Source of the DNA: Rhinopomastus cyanomelas | Taxonomy: Eukaryota > Chordata > Aves > Bucerotiformes > Rhinopomastidae | Length of the DNA: 64,000 nucleotides | Direction: 5' to 3' | NCBI GenBank assembly: GCA_013400115.1 | Contig: VXBP01001909.1 | Span: 744,001 to 808,000 of the forward strand | Shown: positions 8,241 to 20,960 of the stretch, piece after piece | Position numbering within the stretch: position 1 is the stretch's first letter | Layout: each line of letters opens with the position of its first letter | Notes under the pieces: generated by a model | Seen by the model: only the letters and a program-made list of their open reading frames with translations | Databases searched by the model: none | Told to the model about the DNA's origin: nothing | Translations under genes and position numbers: made by a program

Positions 8241-11200
8241 TTTTAAAAAGATCGTCTCTCCCTGGGAAATTTCAGAGACAGCTATAAAGAACATGTTAAA
8301 ATACACACACGGTTCGTTGGTTTTAGACCTGTTGGGAACAGAAACAAGTTCTGTAAAGCTGTCTTTTGGGCAGGGCTGGGGTTTTTATAGTCGTAAAGTG
8401 CCATCCTGACTTCCACAGTGCAAACAGCAAATACTCTGATATCCCCGTGACTGCTGTTTGCATTTGTGTGAAGTATCCTCCTTCCTGATGAAGCTCAGTT
8501 CCAGAACACTGCAAGCAGCTCCGTGCTTTGCAGGAGCTTCCCAAATCACCTGCCTCCCACTTTCTCATGTTCCTCTCTCTCTCACTGCCTCTTCTTTTCA
8601 GCTGTTTTTATCCCTGCACCAGCACTGTTCATTCTGCATGTGTTGCCGTGCTAGAGGTAGCAGCTGCAGTGGGGTAACATGGGACAAGGACTAGCTGTGC
8701 TCTACAGCTTCTGTACACACTAGCTGTGTGTATCGAAGATGCAACATGGCTATAATCTCTATTTTGGGGGGTAAATAACATTAAAAAATTATAGTCCTTT
8801 ATGCTGCCTCTGAAAATGGAGCTCTTCATAGATTAGTTGCTGACATGGGTGCTGTGCAGCCGATGGCAGAGCAGCTCAGCCCAGCTATGTGTGCATAGCA
8901 TCTTTCTGAGAGGTCACGTATTACACAGCAACAGCATGCCATGCAGCTCCAGACCGGCACAGGCTGTTCCTGATAACAGCACAGCTTACTGGGAAAGCCC
9001 AACTTTGTGCTGGTAGCACCTCAGCAACAAACACAATCTGGATCTAAGTGAGAGACAGTCCAGCAGCAACCCAGAAACTTGGCATGGCTGTGTCTGGCTG
9101 GGCATAAGGGCTGGCGCTGAGGGTTCTGCTGTTTGAGCCAGCTGAGTAAAACATATGAAAAATCATTATGTATTTACCTCCCTGAACCTGCTCTTTTCCT
9201 TTCTCTTCTTTCTTTCTTCTCACTGATCTGATTCTGGTTTTTGCTTCAGGAGCTGCTTCTCTCACTCGACCTCATCCTGTACTACACTCTGCATCCTGTC
9301 TAGTGTCCCCTCCATCTCTTTCCCTCCTTTTCCCCCTTTTTTACTTTATTGCCCTCCAATGTCTCACCATGTGCTTGTACTCCTCCTTCCTAAGCAAATT
9401 CCTTCACTCAGACTGTTTCCCTCTTTTTGAATCATCTAAGCTTGCCTTGATGTGTCCTGCAACCACCATCACATACCAGCTCCCCTCTCTTCATTAACCT
9501 AGACCTTGTTTTCCCTGCCTGCTACTTTCTCACACGCTGCTGTTCCTTCCTAGTCAATGCCATATCCACATGGTGCTTAGGAGTTGCCAGTGCAGGTGCC
9601 CCAGATATACTCAGAGAATTTTAAACACAGTGAGTCTGTCAAAGAGCCAGCAGCAAGGTCTCAGGAGGAGCAGGATGATCAGCACAGGCAATTTGTGGCA
9701 GCCCTGGCTGCTCTTAGTGGGAGCACTACTGACAACAGTGCTGCAACCCCCAGACTCTGCACCCTCCTGGCAGTCAAGAAGAGGCAATGACTTGAGGCAG
9801 ATGAAAACAGCAAGGTGTTAGCCCGAAACTTCAAGAGTGAGTTTGCAGTTAGCAAGCTAAACTGAACTGGTGGCTCAGAGCCTCTAATTGCTCCATTCTA
9901 ATACTGAAGCTGCAGGTAGTTGCTTATGTGTCGAAGAGTGACTTTGCTTACTCAGCTACATTGCACAAGGATTCAGGCATGGGTTACCTTTACATTAATA
10001 TTGTACTGTTTCCAGCATATCTGTCCTTACTCACAACATCTGTGCTCCCCTTAATTACAAAATACTTTATGTGCTCTTTTTCCTGCTTACAGTTGCATAG
10101 TTACAGCAAAAATAAGGAATATATTAGCTCAAATGTTAGTTTTTCAGAAGTTATTAAAGAGAGGAATACTTACTTTAAAAATGTTTATTTACATGAAAAA
10201 TAAAGGCATCACATCTGTATGAACCATTCATTTTGATGTCTGATTTCATATATCCAGGTGCAAGCATTTGTGAAACATTTTCTAAGAGCTTCTAGTCTAT
10301 CAAATAAGAGATGAAAAAATATTTGTGCTGAGAGCATTAAACATAATTTCCAAATCTGCAGAACCGAGGCAATGTGAAGTGCAGACTGCTCCTCCTCCTC
10401 TGAGCCTCCTTTGCAAGCTTTCCCTTTCCCAGGCAAGACTTCCAAATACCACCCAGGAATTCAGGCTGAGTGGGACCTTACATAATTTGCTCCCCGGTGC
10501 GGAGACCTCACACCTTCACCCACACTGGCCAAACTGGAGCTATGCACCTGCCCTAGGTGCATCAGCACCAAGGCAAAACTCTGCAATGCCAATAGAATTT
10601 TAAAACCTATTAAAAATTTACTGATCTGAAAAACACTGAGCTCAGCCTGACGTGAGTGGTCCTTGCAGCAGGGCCCTGCCAGAATGGGGAAGTGTAGAAG
10701 CCTCTCCAGCTGACATGCAGGCAGGGGGACAAATGAGCAAATGGGTGGCACGGCCTCAGCTGGAGACCTTTTGTGTTGTGCTGGGAGATGCAGTGGCCCC
10801 AGGGAATGGGCAGACATCTCCTTTCAGACTTGGTCATACTGGTTGAAGACAAAATCACTGCCAGCTACAGACTACTGCCAGCCTCAGCAGCTGTGCCTGG
10901 CTGCTGTCACAGGGCTGGTTAGAATTTTTAGAGCTGAGAGAGTGCTCCCACAAGTTGTCCTGACAGCGACTCCATCGAGGCTTTAGAAGAAGGGGTTCAA
11001 AGCTGTTGCTGGGAAGTGCTTGGTCCCTCAGGAGCAACCATCAAATATCCAGGCTTTCAGGGTCCAGCTGCCTTCACCCTCCGAAGGGTAAGAGAAGGGG
11101 AGCAGCAGGACTTTTGTTTCCCTGAAATTCTCGTAGGATCCAGAGAGTGGCTCCATCGCCTCACAGGGCTGAGGACCATGGCTGGGAGAAGATTATAAAT

Positions 11201-14200
11201 CCCTGCTTTCAGCTTTCCTCTGTGCAGAAATCCCTCAGACTTTTTGCTTTGCAAGCTTTGCTTCCATCTGCAGATGGGCAGGGAGCCTGCCAGCTAAGGC
11301 GGTGCCAGTGGTGCCTTGCCATAGGCAGCGCCATGAGACTCCTGTTCCTCTGGCAGCTCCTTGACCCATGACTCCCTTGCTCCTGAGGGTTCTGTGTGCC
11401 GGGGTGTTTTGCAGGAGCTTGCTTATCTTTTTTTGAGCACAAGAGGAAGCAAACCCTTTATTTCTTTTTCCCCCAGAGATTATTGACAAGGCATTGTCTC
11501 AGATATTGCCAGCTGACATCCTTTGGCGTCACTACCACTCAGTGCACTGAAGATGCCTCAAGGTGTGTCAGTCGTACCTCACGTCAGCGTGCCTTGATAG
11601 ATCTCTCTGGCTGGGATTGAAAGGTACAGTTTCTAAATCTCCCGGTGACCCATTTTGCATGGATCACTGGTGCGCTAGAATGTAGCTGCTCCTTCCCATC
11701 GTGTTAATGCAAGTTTGCCTGTGTTCAAAGCAGCCTGTGCTCCACGTGCCACACTAAGCACACGGGGAGAGCTTGCGCTGGAGCCCCTGCCCTCAGTGAA
11801 GTGGGCACGGCTGCTGCAGGCTTGGTGTGTTCTGCACAACTTATAGGCTTTACCTGCTTTCATTGCTGTATCATGGTCATTTTATTTAAACCTTGTAAAT
11901 TCTTTGACTTGATAAACACAGGCAGACAGCTGGATTATGTTAATCTGGGGCTCAAAGTTAGCAAGCACAGTGCATACTCTCAGGTCACAGAGGCAGCCTT
12001 TCCTTACCAGGTCCCATGGGCCCCTCCAGACTGAGCTGGGAGACGATGCTCAGCACTCAGTATGTCAGCAGGAAAAGGACCAAGGCTTCTGTGAGGACGC
12101 AGCTCAGCACCAGCCATGGGCACAGACTGCCTGCTGGATTACCCCTGAGCCAGTTCTGGGGGCAGTCCTAACTAATACTTAGTGCTTGCAGCAGAACCCG
12201 GCGGCTCCCTGAGCTTCATTGTCTGAGTGCTGCCCTGTCTGCTTGCACACTGAGCTGGCCAGGACAGTGGCGGGAAGACAAACCCTTAGGGGCTCTTTTA
12301 GAAGTCCCTGAGGCTCAGCTGTGACTGCAGATAGGACTCACGGACAGCTCAAACCCCAGGCATGTTCAGGCTGCCTGGAGGGCAATGCAAATATGGTGTC
12401 CCTGCCTTCAGGGTGCCCTGGCCTTTAGAGCCCTTTCAAGGCTGCCCTGCTGGGGCAAATGTAAACCCAGCCCTGGTTTAGTCTAGGAGCTGGTTCTGCT
12501 GGGATGAATCATTTAACCACACATGCACCCCGTGATTTGGCCTATCATTTCCATAATGTGGCCTCCTTTTCCCACTCCACAGTGGAAATAATGGCCTGAT
12601 TCTGCCCTGGAGATGCATGGACATAGTCTGCAGCAGAGAAATGCTAGGAAAACAAGGGAGCCTTCGAGGGGTTTCAGTTATGAATCAGAATAAATCCAGG
12701 TGAATTGTTACATACTCTCAGCCTTCTTTTGTCATGCACCCCTTCTCCTCTAGTTTTATTTCATGGGAAAGTGTGTCTTGAAACTAAAACTGCATTAAGA
12801 GGCTTGTGGCTGCCCGTACTGTCACGTCATGTTCTTGTTAAGCTACAACCATATCTTTGTCATGATTCACATTTTCAAACTTCCATTTAAAAAATATAAA
12901 TTGAACTACCTAACAGTTTTTCAGTAGTTCAGGTGTGGCAACTCACATGCTGTTGAGTCTCATTTGCCTGGTTAAAACAAAAACCAAACTCTAGACACAC
13001 AAGGTTTTTGGTGAAAAATTAGACTGTGATGCAGTTGCATGGTCTTGTCCTTTCCTGGGGGCAAATCAGGCTCAATTCCCTTAAAATCACCCAATAAATC
13101 CAAATGAACTAGGATTACAGTGCAGGAGTGAGGGCTGCAGGTGGAGACCTCACTGACTTTGCCAAAGTCTAGCCGTACAGCACTTGTTTGTTTGCTTCAA
13201 CACAGTTTTCCAACTGGGAAGTGAGGATACAGGCAAATGAACAAGTTATTGCAGGGAAAACAGAGGGTGTGAAAGTTCAGCATCTCAGCTACTGCCAAGA
13301 AACTGTGATTATGTATTCTTTAACCCCCTTATAAACACAGCCTCACTCCCTCTCTCTCACAGGTGGTGACATAGATGGCTTTTGCTACAAGGTGCCACTG
13401 GGTAAGAGAGTGCACATGGACACTTGCCACCAAGGAGCAGCCAAATGGCAGGTTATTGCTACTTTGTCTGGCATTTACTTGGTTGTCTTCCTGAACTCTG
13501 GGGCGCAACGGGTTAATTTCCATAAAAGTTCCATATTGACGTTCTGATTCAGGTGAAAGAATGGTATGGAAGCTTCTCTGCTTGACGGCCTTTGCCCCAC
13601 AGCCACTTGCAGGCAGCAACCAGGTTTAACAGAAATTCTTCAGGTTTCAGTAACAGGAAATTGCAGATGAGAGAAGGCACTGTCAAGTGCGCGTACATGG
13701 CTTTAGTCTCAAACACTGAGAAGTAGCAGTTCCCTGATCTATCAGCTCTAATACTGCTATTAATATTGTTTTTTCTAACAGTGTCAAGATCAATTTAGGG
13801 TCAGGACATTGTTGCAATAGACAACCTCCCAATGATGCTCAAGAAACCCGTGTCCTACTATCACACAGTTTGCTGTCAAAGCATCTCAGCTAACTGGGTG
13901 TCCCAATCACAATAAAGAAAGTTAGCAAGGTGACTTTGTTTTAAAGCTGAGTTTCCTCTGCCAGCAGCAGCAGAGACACTCTGAAATGCTCCTCACAGCA
14001 TTGATAGGACCATGAGAAGATAAATAGTGGGTTTGGCCAGTGCATTGTTCCTTGGGGAGCCCCAGGGACTGTTCTTACACAGGTGTGGGTTGGAGTGCTA
14101 GCAAAGAGAAGATCCCTGCCCCCAAACTGGGTGGGCTTTGTGAACTGCCCCTGGGGACTTAACACCACTCCGGTTTCCACACTGCTCTCACTGGTAATTG

Positions 14201-14479
14201 AGACAGTCTGTAGTAGCACAAAGGCTGCTCAGGATGATCGAATGAACTCCCAAGACTTCCTGCAGCAGTGGAGCTTGAAAATATTTTCCCCCAGAGCAGC
14301 CAGCAGAAGGGTGGGTGCATGGTTGGTAGGAGCAAGCCTGGCTGGTATCTGCCCCACGGCAAGGCAGGGACCCTTCCTGCTCCTCAAGGACAATACACCC
14401 GGTCCTGGGAGTGGACTGGTTTCAATATGGGGCTCTCCATCTTGATCCAGTTTGAATGGGTCAAGTCATGTAGAGACAT
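8241..14479. other. Intergenic, no gene or interspersed repeat recognised
   Basis: Unique-looking sequence of mixed composition. I found no CR1 tail, LTR, tRNA or tandem array. Open frames up to about 120 codons occur on both strands but carry no recognisable motif and overlap one another, as expected by chance. A short AT-rich stretch around 13,740-13,920 with SOX-like ACATTGTTGCAATAG sequence may be regulatory. Confidence 0.55.
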
Positions 14480-15390
14480 GCCCTTTCAATATGCTGCATT
14501 TTATTAAAAACAAAGTAGCTGTGGGCCAGACTGTAAAACTAGGTGGGCCTCATTTGTCTGTCCCTACTGTAAGCCAATGAAACCTTCAACATATCCAAAA
14601 TCTCACCTTTTTACCCATTTGAATGAAAAAGCATCACTAATAAAAGAAAATGACTCACCTAATGCTAAACCTGAGCTCTGCAGACCAGCTTTGATCAAAC
14701 CCACTGACATTTGGATAACTGCATTATTATAACTAAAACATCTTTTAAAGTTTTTTTTTTCCAGACGCTCATTCTTTAAACTTTGCTTTGATCACCGTGC
14801 ATATCCTTTTCACCAGAAATTTGTCCGTGGAGGGCGAATTTTTTTGGTTTGTTTTTCATATGGATTCTCTTCTCTTTGTTCATATTTTAAATCAGTGAAG
14901 CTACCCTCCATGCTAACCCTTATAATAAAAATGCAGCTACTGTGTGGCTTTTAACAACTCATTTAACCCATCTGTGTCTCGGTACTCTTGTTAGCAACAC
15001 AAGGAAGCGAACATTTATGCAACGAGGCTGATCGCGAGGCTTAATTGGGTATTTTTTGTTGCAGGATAAAGTAAACATTTCAGAAAGGGCAGAGCAGGGA
15101 AGTGTCAGTCTCTGCTCTGGTTGTTTAACACCACCGATTTGTAAAGTCTTACAATAGCAGTGTTACAAAATGCTGTGTAAAAGAATATTCCTTTCAGAAA
15201 ATACTTTTGAATTAGTCCAAGCGATCCGGTTTCCAAATAAGAGACACAATCTGAGATGATTAAAATAAATGGAAGCAGGAATGTGTCAGGACAACTACAA
15301 ATGAGAAGACTGAAATCAATGGGGCTGGAAAGGCAAAAATTCGCCCGTGTTTGTGTATGAAGGTTGGCTCTAAATGCTGAGGAGGGTAAA
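14480..15390. promoter_or_regulatory. Candidate conserved enhancer block with TCF/LEF sites and a MIR-like core
   Basis: About 900 bp of AT-rich but CpG-retaining sequence, dense in recognisable binding motifs. A full TCF/LEF palindrome CTTTGATCAAA lies at 14689-14699 and a second CTTTGATC at 14786-14793. CTTAATTGGG near 15040 is a homeodomain-type motif and GGAATGTG near 15280 is TEAD-like. Within it, 14937-14990 resembles the core of the ancient MIR/CORE SINEs. Old retroposons surviving in unique sequence are often ones recruited as enhancers. No ORF is convincing. Confidence 0.35.
14937..14990 (+). repeat. MIR/CORE-SINE-like relic
   Basis: CTACTGTGTGGC followed by TTTAACCCATCTGTGTCTC lines up in order and spacing with the core region of MIR (CTGTGTGACCTTGGGCAA then TTAACCTCTCTGTGCCTC). 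The match is diverged, as expected for an element older than 150 million years. It is judged from memory of the consensus. Confidence 0.4.
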
Positions 15391-18300
15391 GTTTGAGTTT
15401 TTTTAATAGAAAAAAAAAATCATCCATCTATGATGCAATAGAATTTAGTTTAGTGTTAGAAAAATGCATTTGTAACCAATTTTCAAGCAAGCAGGAAGGC
15501 TATTTAAGTTTCAATTTGCTAATTATCATTTATTGTAATTTGAGCACCCAGCTAGAGAAGGTAGATGCTGATCGTTCTTTCCCAAACTGGGTGGCTGTCA
15601 GGCTCTGGAGTCAAGATAGTACGTATGAGTGGTTTTGTACAGCAAGGGCAGAGTTCTTGTTATAGCTTGTAACAGCAGTGGATTAACCACAAATAATCTC
15701 CAGAACTTTGAAGGCTAAAACTGTAGCACCTTTGTATTCTAGAAAACTGGATATGTTCAAGTAACCTCTGCTGGTGAGATTCTTCCCCTGTCTCGTGCCA
15801 AAGTGCAGTCTTTAAGGCTTGTGTGGCTGCCTGCACGGCCATTTTGCAAAGACGTACGCATGTCATCTGCCAGAACAAGCCCCTAAACTCTGCACGGCTT
15901 CTGTCACGAATGAAACTATTTATGAGAACACCACACATTTGCAAAGATCAGGCCCTGTGAATATCAGCTCCACATCAAGCTTCTTAGGCATGGCTTGTTT
16001 TCCCAAAACACTTCAGGCTGAGGATCCCTACTACAATAAATCTGTTTTAAACAGGAGATAGTAATTTTTTTAATGCAGACATTCTCTAATATTTTCATGA
16101 TGTGGGTCATACCTTAATAGATAGCAGTTGTGATGCAGATCTTGCCATGCAGCCCACAGTTGCACATGTTTGTGGTAATGAGAACCCTTGCCAACATGGA
16201 AAATTAATATTAAGAAAATTAATATAAGGAAAATCTTTAATGGGGTTTTGTCTGTGTCTCATGCAATGTAGCAGTAAGCAGAAGGAAGGAATTTAGTACC
16301 AGGTGAGTAGCCAGTTCTTCAGAAATCATGCTTTGTTGACCACATTTTAAGACCTGCTGTTTTGACTTAGCACATCAGGAGGACTATCTGCTTTGTAAAT
16401 AACAGCATGAAACATCTCACTCAGGATCCCGTCTGGCAATCTCAGCTGTCAGAACCTTGCCCACAAGAAGAAGTGGCACAAATGCTTTTCATGTTGGTGT
16501 CCTTTCTGCTCAGGGAAGTGTTTTGAAAGCCCAGAAACTTCAGCAGGGCAGAAGAGCAGATGCCTACTCAAGACCACCTAACGCTGGCAGGGTGAAATGT
16601 TATCTTTTTATTAGCAGCGCCTGTCAAGTCCTCTGGCAAAACAGAAGGAGCAGTTATTCAAATATGAAAGGCTGCTCTGCTTATTTATTGCAATTCCTAG
16701 AAGCCTAGTGTTATTACAGCAACGGGGCAGTGTGCAGGCACCGTTCAGCAAAACGGGAAGAAATCCTGGATGGGGACTGTGTTTTTTCTGTTACCTGGAT
16801 TTCTCTTGAACCAGCTGTGAAGGAAGTCTGGCATTTTTTTCCCCATTTTTGCTGCAGGAACATAGGTACTAACCCTCTTTATTTCCTGAAGACTGCAGAT
16901 GTTAGAGATGACAGAAGCATAGAATATCTGACAGGACATGACAGAAATCAAGGAAGAAAAGAATTCTTGGAAGAAAAGCCATTTTTTCCATTTAGACAGC
17001 ATAAAACTGTTTTGTTTAGCTCCTACCAAAATTCCTTGAAAACAATAGTGAGAGGGTCAGATTTCTTGGTAAATGTTGTTTATTGTCTGAGATTTTCCAA
17101 GGACTGGGCAGATTCCTACCAGGCTTATGGGTCCTCCCTGAGAGTCACCAGTTGTGAGAGGAAGGGTCATATTTGGTAGACAAGAAACGTGTGTGTGCAA
17201 ACAAAAAGACCAGCAAATCCAGCTCCTGTTACATCCCTTCTGTCTTGCACACCAGACCACCCTCAGCATTAGGCCCAGTCCTGTCTGCAGCTGCTGCTTT
17301 TAAGCAGGTATCACCGACACCAGCCATGGTTGCTGACCTACTCTAAGTACAGAATCAGGCTTCATCTTTCCAAATCCCTTCTCTTCACCTTGTCATTTCT
17401 GCAGCCCAGAGGAAGTGGAAAATGAAAAATTGTTTTCTGCACTTGTTCAAAATAAAGAAAACAGAAGGCAGTGAAAGATAAATTATTATTTCTGAAAGTG
17501 AAAAGTAATTATTATTTCTAAACCACTGACATCATATTTATTTTTTGATAAAACCTCTGCTCCTCATCCTTTCATTTCTGAAAATGTCTGTAGGCACAGA
17601 GGACACAGCTTGTTCTATCATGGACATGACTATCTTCCTAGAAATCCCAAAGGACACATTGAGAAATGTTAAGATGAAGATCTTTTGGTGTTTGGATAGC
17701 TAGTTTTGCTCAGATCAGAAATAATTTTTTCTCCATAACTAATTTGGAGAATCTGAAAACCAGCCTGGCTAGCAAAGTGTTAATATTTATCATCTCAAAT
17801 ATTGGCAGTAGCTTGGTCACATTATTTGGAAATAATGTATTTATAAAACACACTTCTAAAACACAAATATTGGTGTCCCTTCCGTGCTGGGCATAGCCAT
17901 CTTACTTATTTACACCCCTAAACATTTAAGGTATCTTCAGCTTGTCACATGTGTGTTCAGAAATACATAGTTCATATATGAAAAGAAACAGAGTTATATA
18001 AAATAGCATATTTTTCTTTCCACTGGAAGACTGATATAACTAAAATAAACTCTTGTTAGTTTTCTCTTGTTTTAAAACATAATAAGTAACACATATATAC
18101 TTGAACACACATCTCTTACCCCCCATATATGTGATGTTTTGCAATTAAACCAGACGCATTTGTTATCAATAACAGCAAAACATGGACGCAAGCCAACTGC
18201 TTTGCAGTTTTATGTCACATAAATGCAATAAATAAATATTAAAATAATATATAATTATACTCACCATGCTACAGTAGGAAGTTTTCTGTCTGTTTTTTTG

Positions 18301-18399
18301 AACTCTATATTTATCCCCACTAGAAAGCACTATTTTGTCTTGCTTTATCATGTTCAATTCTTGTTAAAAATGTACAGCTTATATTCTCATAAAATGTTC
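15391..18399. other. Intergenic, no gene seen
   Basis: AT-rich unique sequence. A small imperfect duplication with 15-bp period (AAAATTAATAT at 16200-16210 and 16215-16225) is the only repeat noticed. A 149-codon open frame at 16730-17179 has no recognisable motif. Confidence 0.55.
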
Positions 18400-19420
18400 G
18401 GCAGACCCATAAGGATAAAAACGTGCATGAGGAAGAGATGAGAAAACTTTATATCAAATGATACGTATCAAAGAGAAGAGATTCCGCTTCCCTTTTGCTA
18501 CCTCCACCAATATACTTTAACATTAATCAAATCATGACTACATCGTTGCTAGTAGCCAGGAATGGCTCATATGAATTAGTTCCCTCTCATTCAAAGTGAT
18601 TTTTTATTAAATCCTTAACCGTCCTTTTATCAAAATAATATGATAATAAACGTTTGATAAAGATGATAAAGTAGAACACTTGAACCTTTAGTTCTAACCT
18701 TTAGTTAGGTGGACCAAAAACACATCAAAAGAGAAGAAAATCTAAAATTTCTATTAATCTTAACCAGAAGTTCAAACAAGGAGAGTATTGAAGAGGCTTT
18801 GTAATACCTAATATTCCCTGAAAATGTTTAAAATCCACATGTGCATATGAAGCAGTTTCTCGATGGACTTCGTTGACCCAGAATTGTAACGGAATAAAAA
18901 GTTCAGTAATCCCTAAAGGTAGCAAAGCGTGATTTGCTCTGATTTCTGCTTAAATTATCTATTTATCTGTATCTGACTTTTCTCTCTTTCAGAAAGCAGA
19001 GAGGATTTGTTCGTTCATGGTCTTTAAAAACACTGTCTTATTTTCATTAAGCTAAGCCCACTGCTGATGTAATTCTTGCATTACAAAGGTCTTAATTTAA
19101 ACCATGACATAAATGCTTTTCATCAGTTGATTTTTTGTTCTTTGTGCCAAATTTCTTGCATTTTTAAAATAAAGAATATGGTGTATAATAACTGCTGCAG
19201 GACAGCCTGCTTTATTCTTCAATATGAAAGACAAATGGGGTGTGACATGCATACGTTTCAACATGCAGCACTTACTTCTTCAGGACCTTTACTTTTTCCA
19301 CTGTTTTCTCAGCAGACTATTTCACTTCCTTTGAATCGGGCCTAACGATAACACGGGATTTGAAGCACGCTTCTCGGCGTTGAGCACACTGACGGGACCA
19401 AGAGGTGAAAAGTGTTTCTA

Positions 19421-19495
19421 ATCTTTCTCTCTTTCTCTCCCGCCTCTCCCTCTCCCGCTCCTGCCTCCCTCTACTTCCTTCCCCCCTCCACTCAA
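19421..19495. repeat. Polypyrimidine tract
   Basis: About 75 bases almost exclusively C and T (CTTTCTCTCTTTCTCTCCCG and similar) ending in CCTCCACTC. Low complexity; capable of triplex (H-DNA) formation in principle. Confidence 0.7.
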
Positions 19496-20293
19496 GGATT
19501 TGGGGTCTGCAGATGATAATTTACAGAGTGTTTTGGAAGAAGGGTGGGGATGCATTCCTAACACCCCAAATCCTGGTTTGCATTACACATTAGGGATTTC
19601 AAAGCACACCAAGATTTAATCATAATCAGAAAGTAGAGAAATTGTTTCTACAACATCCTGCAGCGTCGAGTCCTTTTCTTTTTTTTTTTTTCCTCCTTTG
19701 GTATCACTGTAACTACGAGAACTAAATTGTATTGTCGTCGTGTCGTACTATCATTGCAGCGATCGATGAGCATGCATCTGGGAAAACTGCAGAACTTACT
19801 TAGTTTGGGTAGTACTTTGATTTTAGTACCTTGGTTAATTTCTACATGGAGTCAAAAGACACCAGCTGTTTCTAAATGTGAAATTAGAGAAGAAAATTTT
19901 CTCGATTAACATGGCTAGAAATGAATGGGCAGGATGCAAGTATTTTTCTTTAAGCAGAAACTTCAATCAAAACTAACATGAAGTTCATTGATCTTCATGA
20001 GGCACTCAAAATATTTTGTAGAAAGAGTAATGTCTATTCATGAACTCCATATCTACTGCGTTTTAGAAGATGTTGACCTGATAATTCTACACTTGCTCTA
20101 GCTTTACACTTAAACTAAGGCTCCTAAAAATTGTCAAAGACAGGATACAGTGCTAAATTGACCTTTAGTCCATCAACTTTCTTGTACTATGCAACACATT
20201 AAAAGAAATAGATTTTTTAAAGCAGATAAGGTACTTGCAATTAATTATTTTAACTTGTTGTAAAGTAGCTTCTGTAGATTAATTTCATTTCCT

Positions 20294-20338
20294 GAATATT
20301 GGGCATATCAAGAATATTTGGGCACGTCAAGAATATTT
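20294..20338. repeat. Short tandem duplication, 19-bp unit
   Basis: GGGCATATCAAGAATATTT (20301-20319) is followed directly by GGGCACGTCAAGAATATTT (20320-20338), differing at two positions. A partial unit (GAATATT) precedes them. Confidence 0.75.
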
Positions 20339-20960
20339 GCGTTGGGGAGATTTGTATTTTTCCTATGAAATACTCGGAACTGCAGTGTGTTGCCTGTTTC
20401 TAAGTCGCAGATTATATCCAGATAACTGGATATTATTTGGCTTCATATGTTATCTTCCTTTTCTCCTTTATTCACATTATTGTCTGTACAAAATTATTTA
20501 GTATTGACCAGAGCAGAAGAGGAGAGTAGGGGTGTTCTTTAAGGGTGTGTTCATCTTTAAATTTTTAAAACCTGTTTTGGTAGATTTATATCAAGGCTGA
20601 AGTAATTCACTCTGGGACAAAACTTGGCATAAAAACTTTTAAATACAAGCACATTTTTCTTTTGATTTTTTTTTCTTTAAAGAAAATTTTAAAATCAATC
20701 GGCATGTTCTTAGAGGCAAATGTTTAAGACCTGATCTATTTGAAGTTTATCATTGGCTTTGTTGGAGCTAGGGCTTCATTTAGACGGTGGAAAACAACTG
20801 CATTTAGTATTTTCAGATGGAAAATTCACGTTTGTATAAATTAAGATTGTCCCTTTTTTTATGGTGGTTGTACATGCTCTGTAACCCTTAGCGTGAACTC
20901 ATCTCTGGATAACTTTCTGTTAACTTACTATCTTTTTTTCATTAAGATAAGTAACAGTTC

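Larger units (their letters stand above)
18400..20960. promoter_or_regulatory. Candidate non-coding regulatory region
   Basis: A long AT-rich stretch without interspersed repeats. It contains clustered GATA/TTATC motifs (18,610-18,670: TTTATC, GATAATAAACG, TTGATAAAGATGATAAAG) and pockets of retained CpG such as TGTCGTCGTGTCGTAC and GCGATCGATGAGC (19,730-19,775), which is uncommon in neutral AT-rich DNA. A 75-bp polypyrimidine tract lies at 19,421-19,495. The composition resembles conserved non-coding DNA near developmental genes, but conservation was not tested. Confidence 0.28.

Noticed and set aside
16730..17179. 149-codon open frame on the + strand
   Set aside because: No domain, no splice or promoter context, and a facing frame of 94 codons on the other strand.
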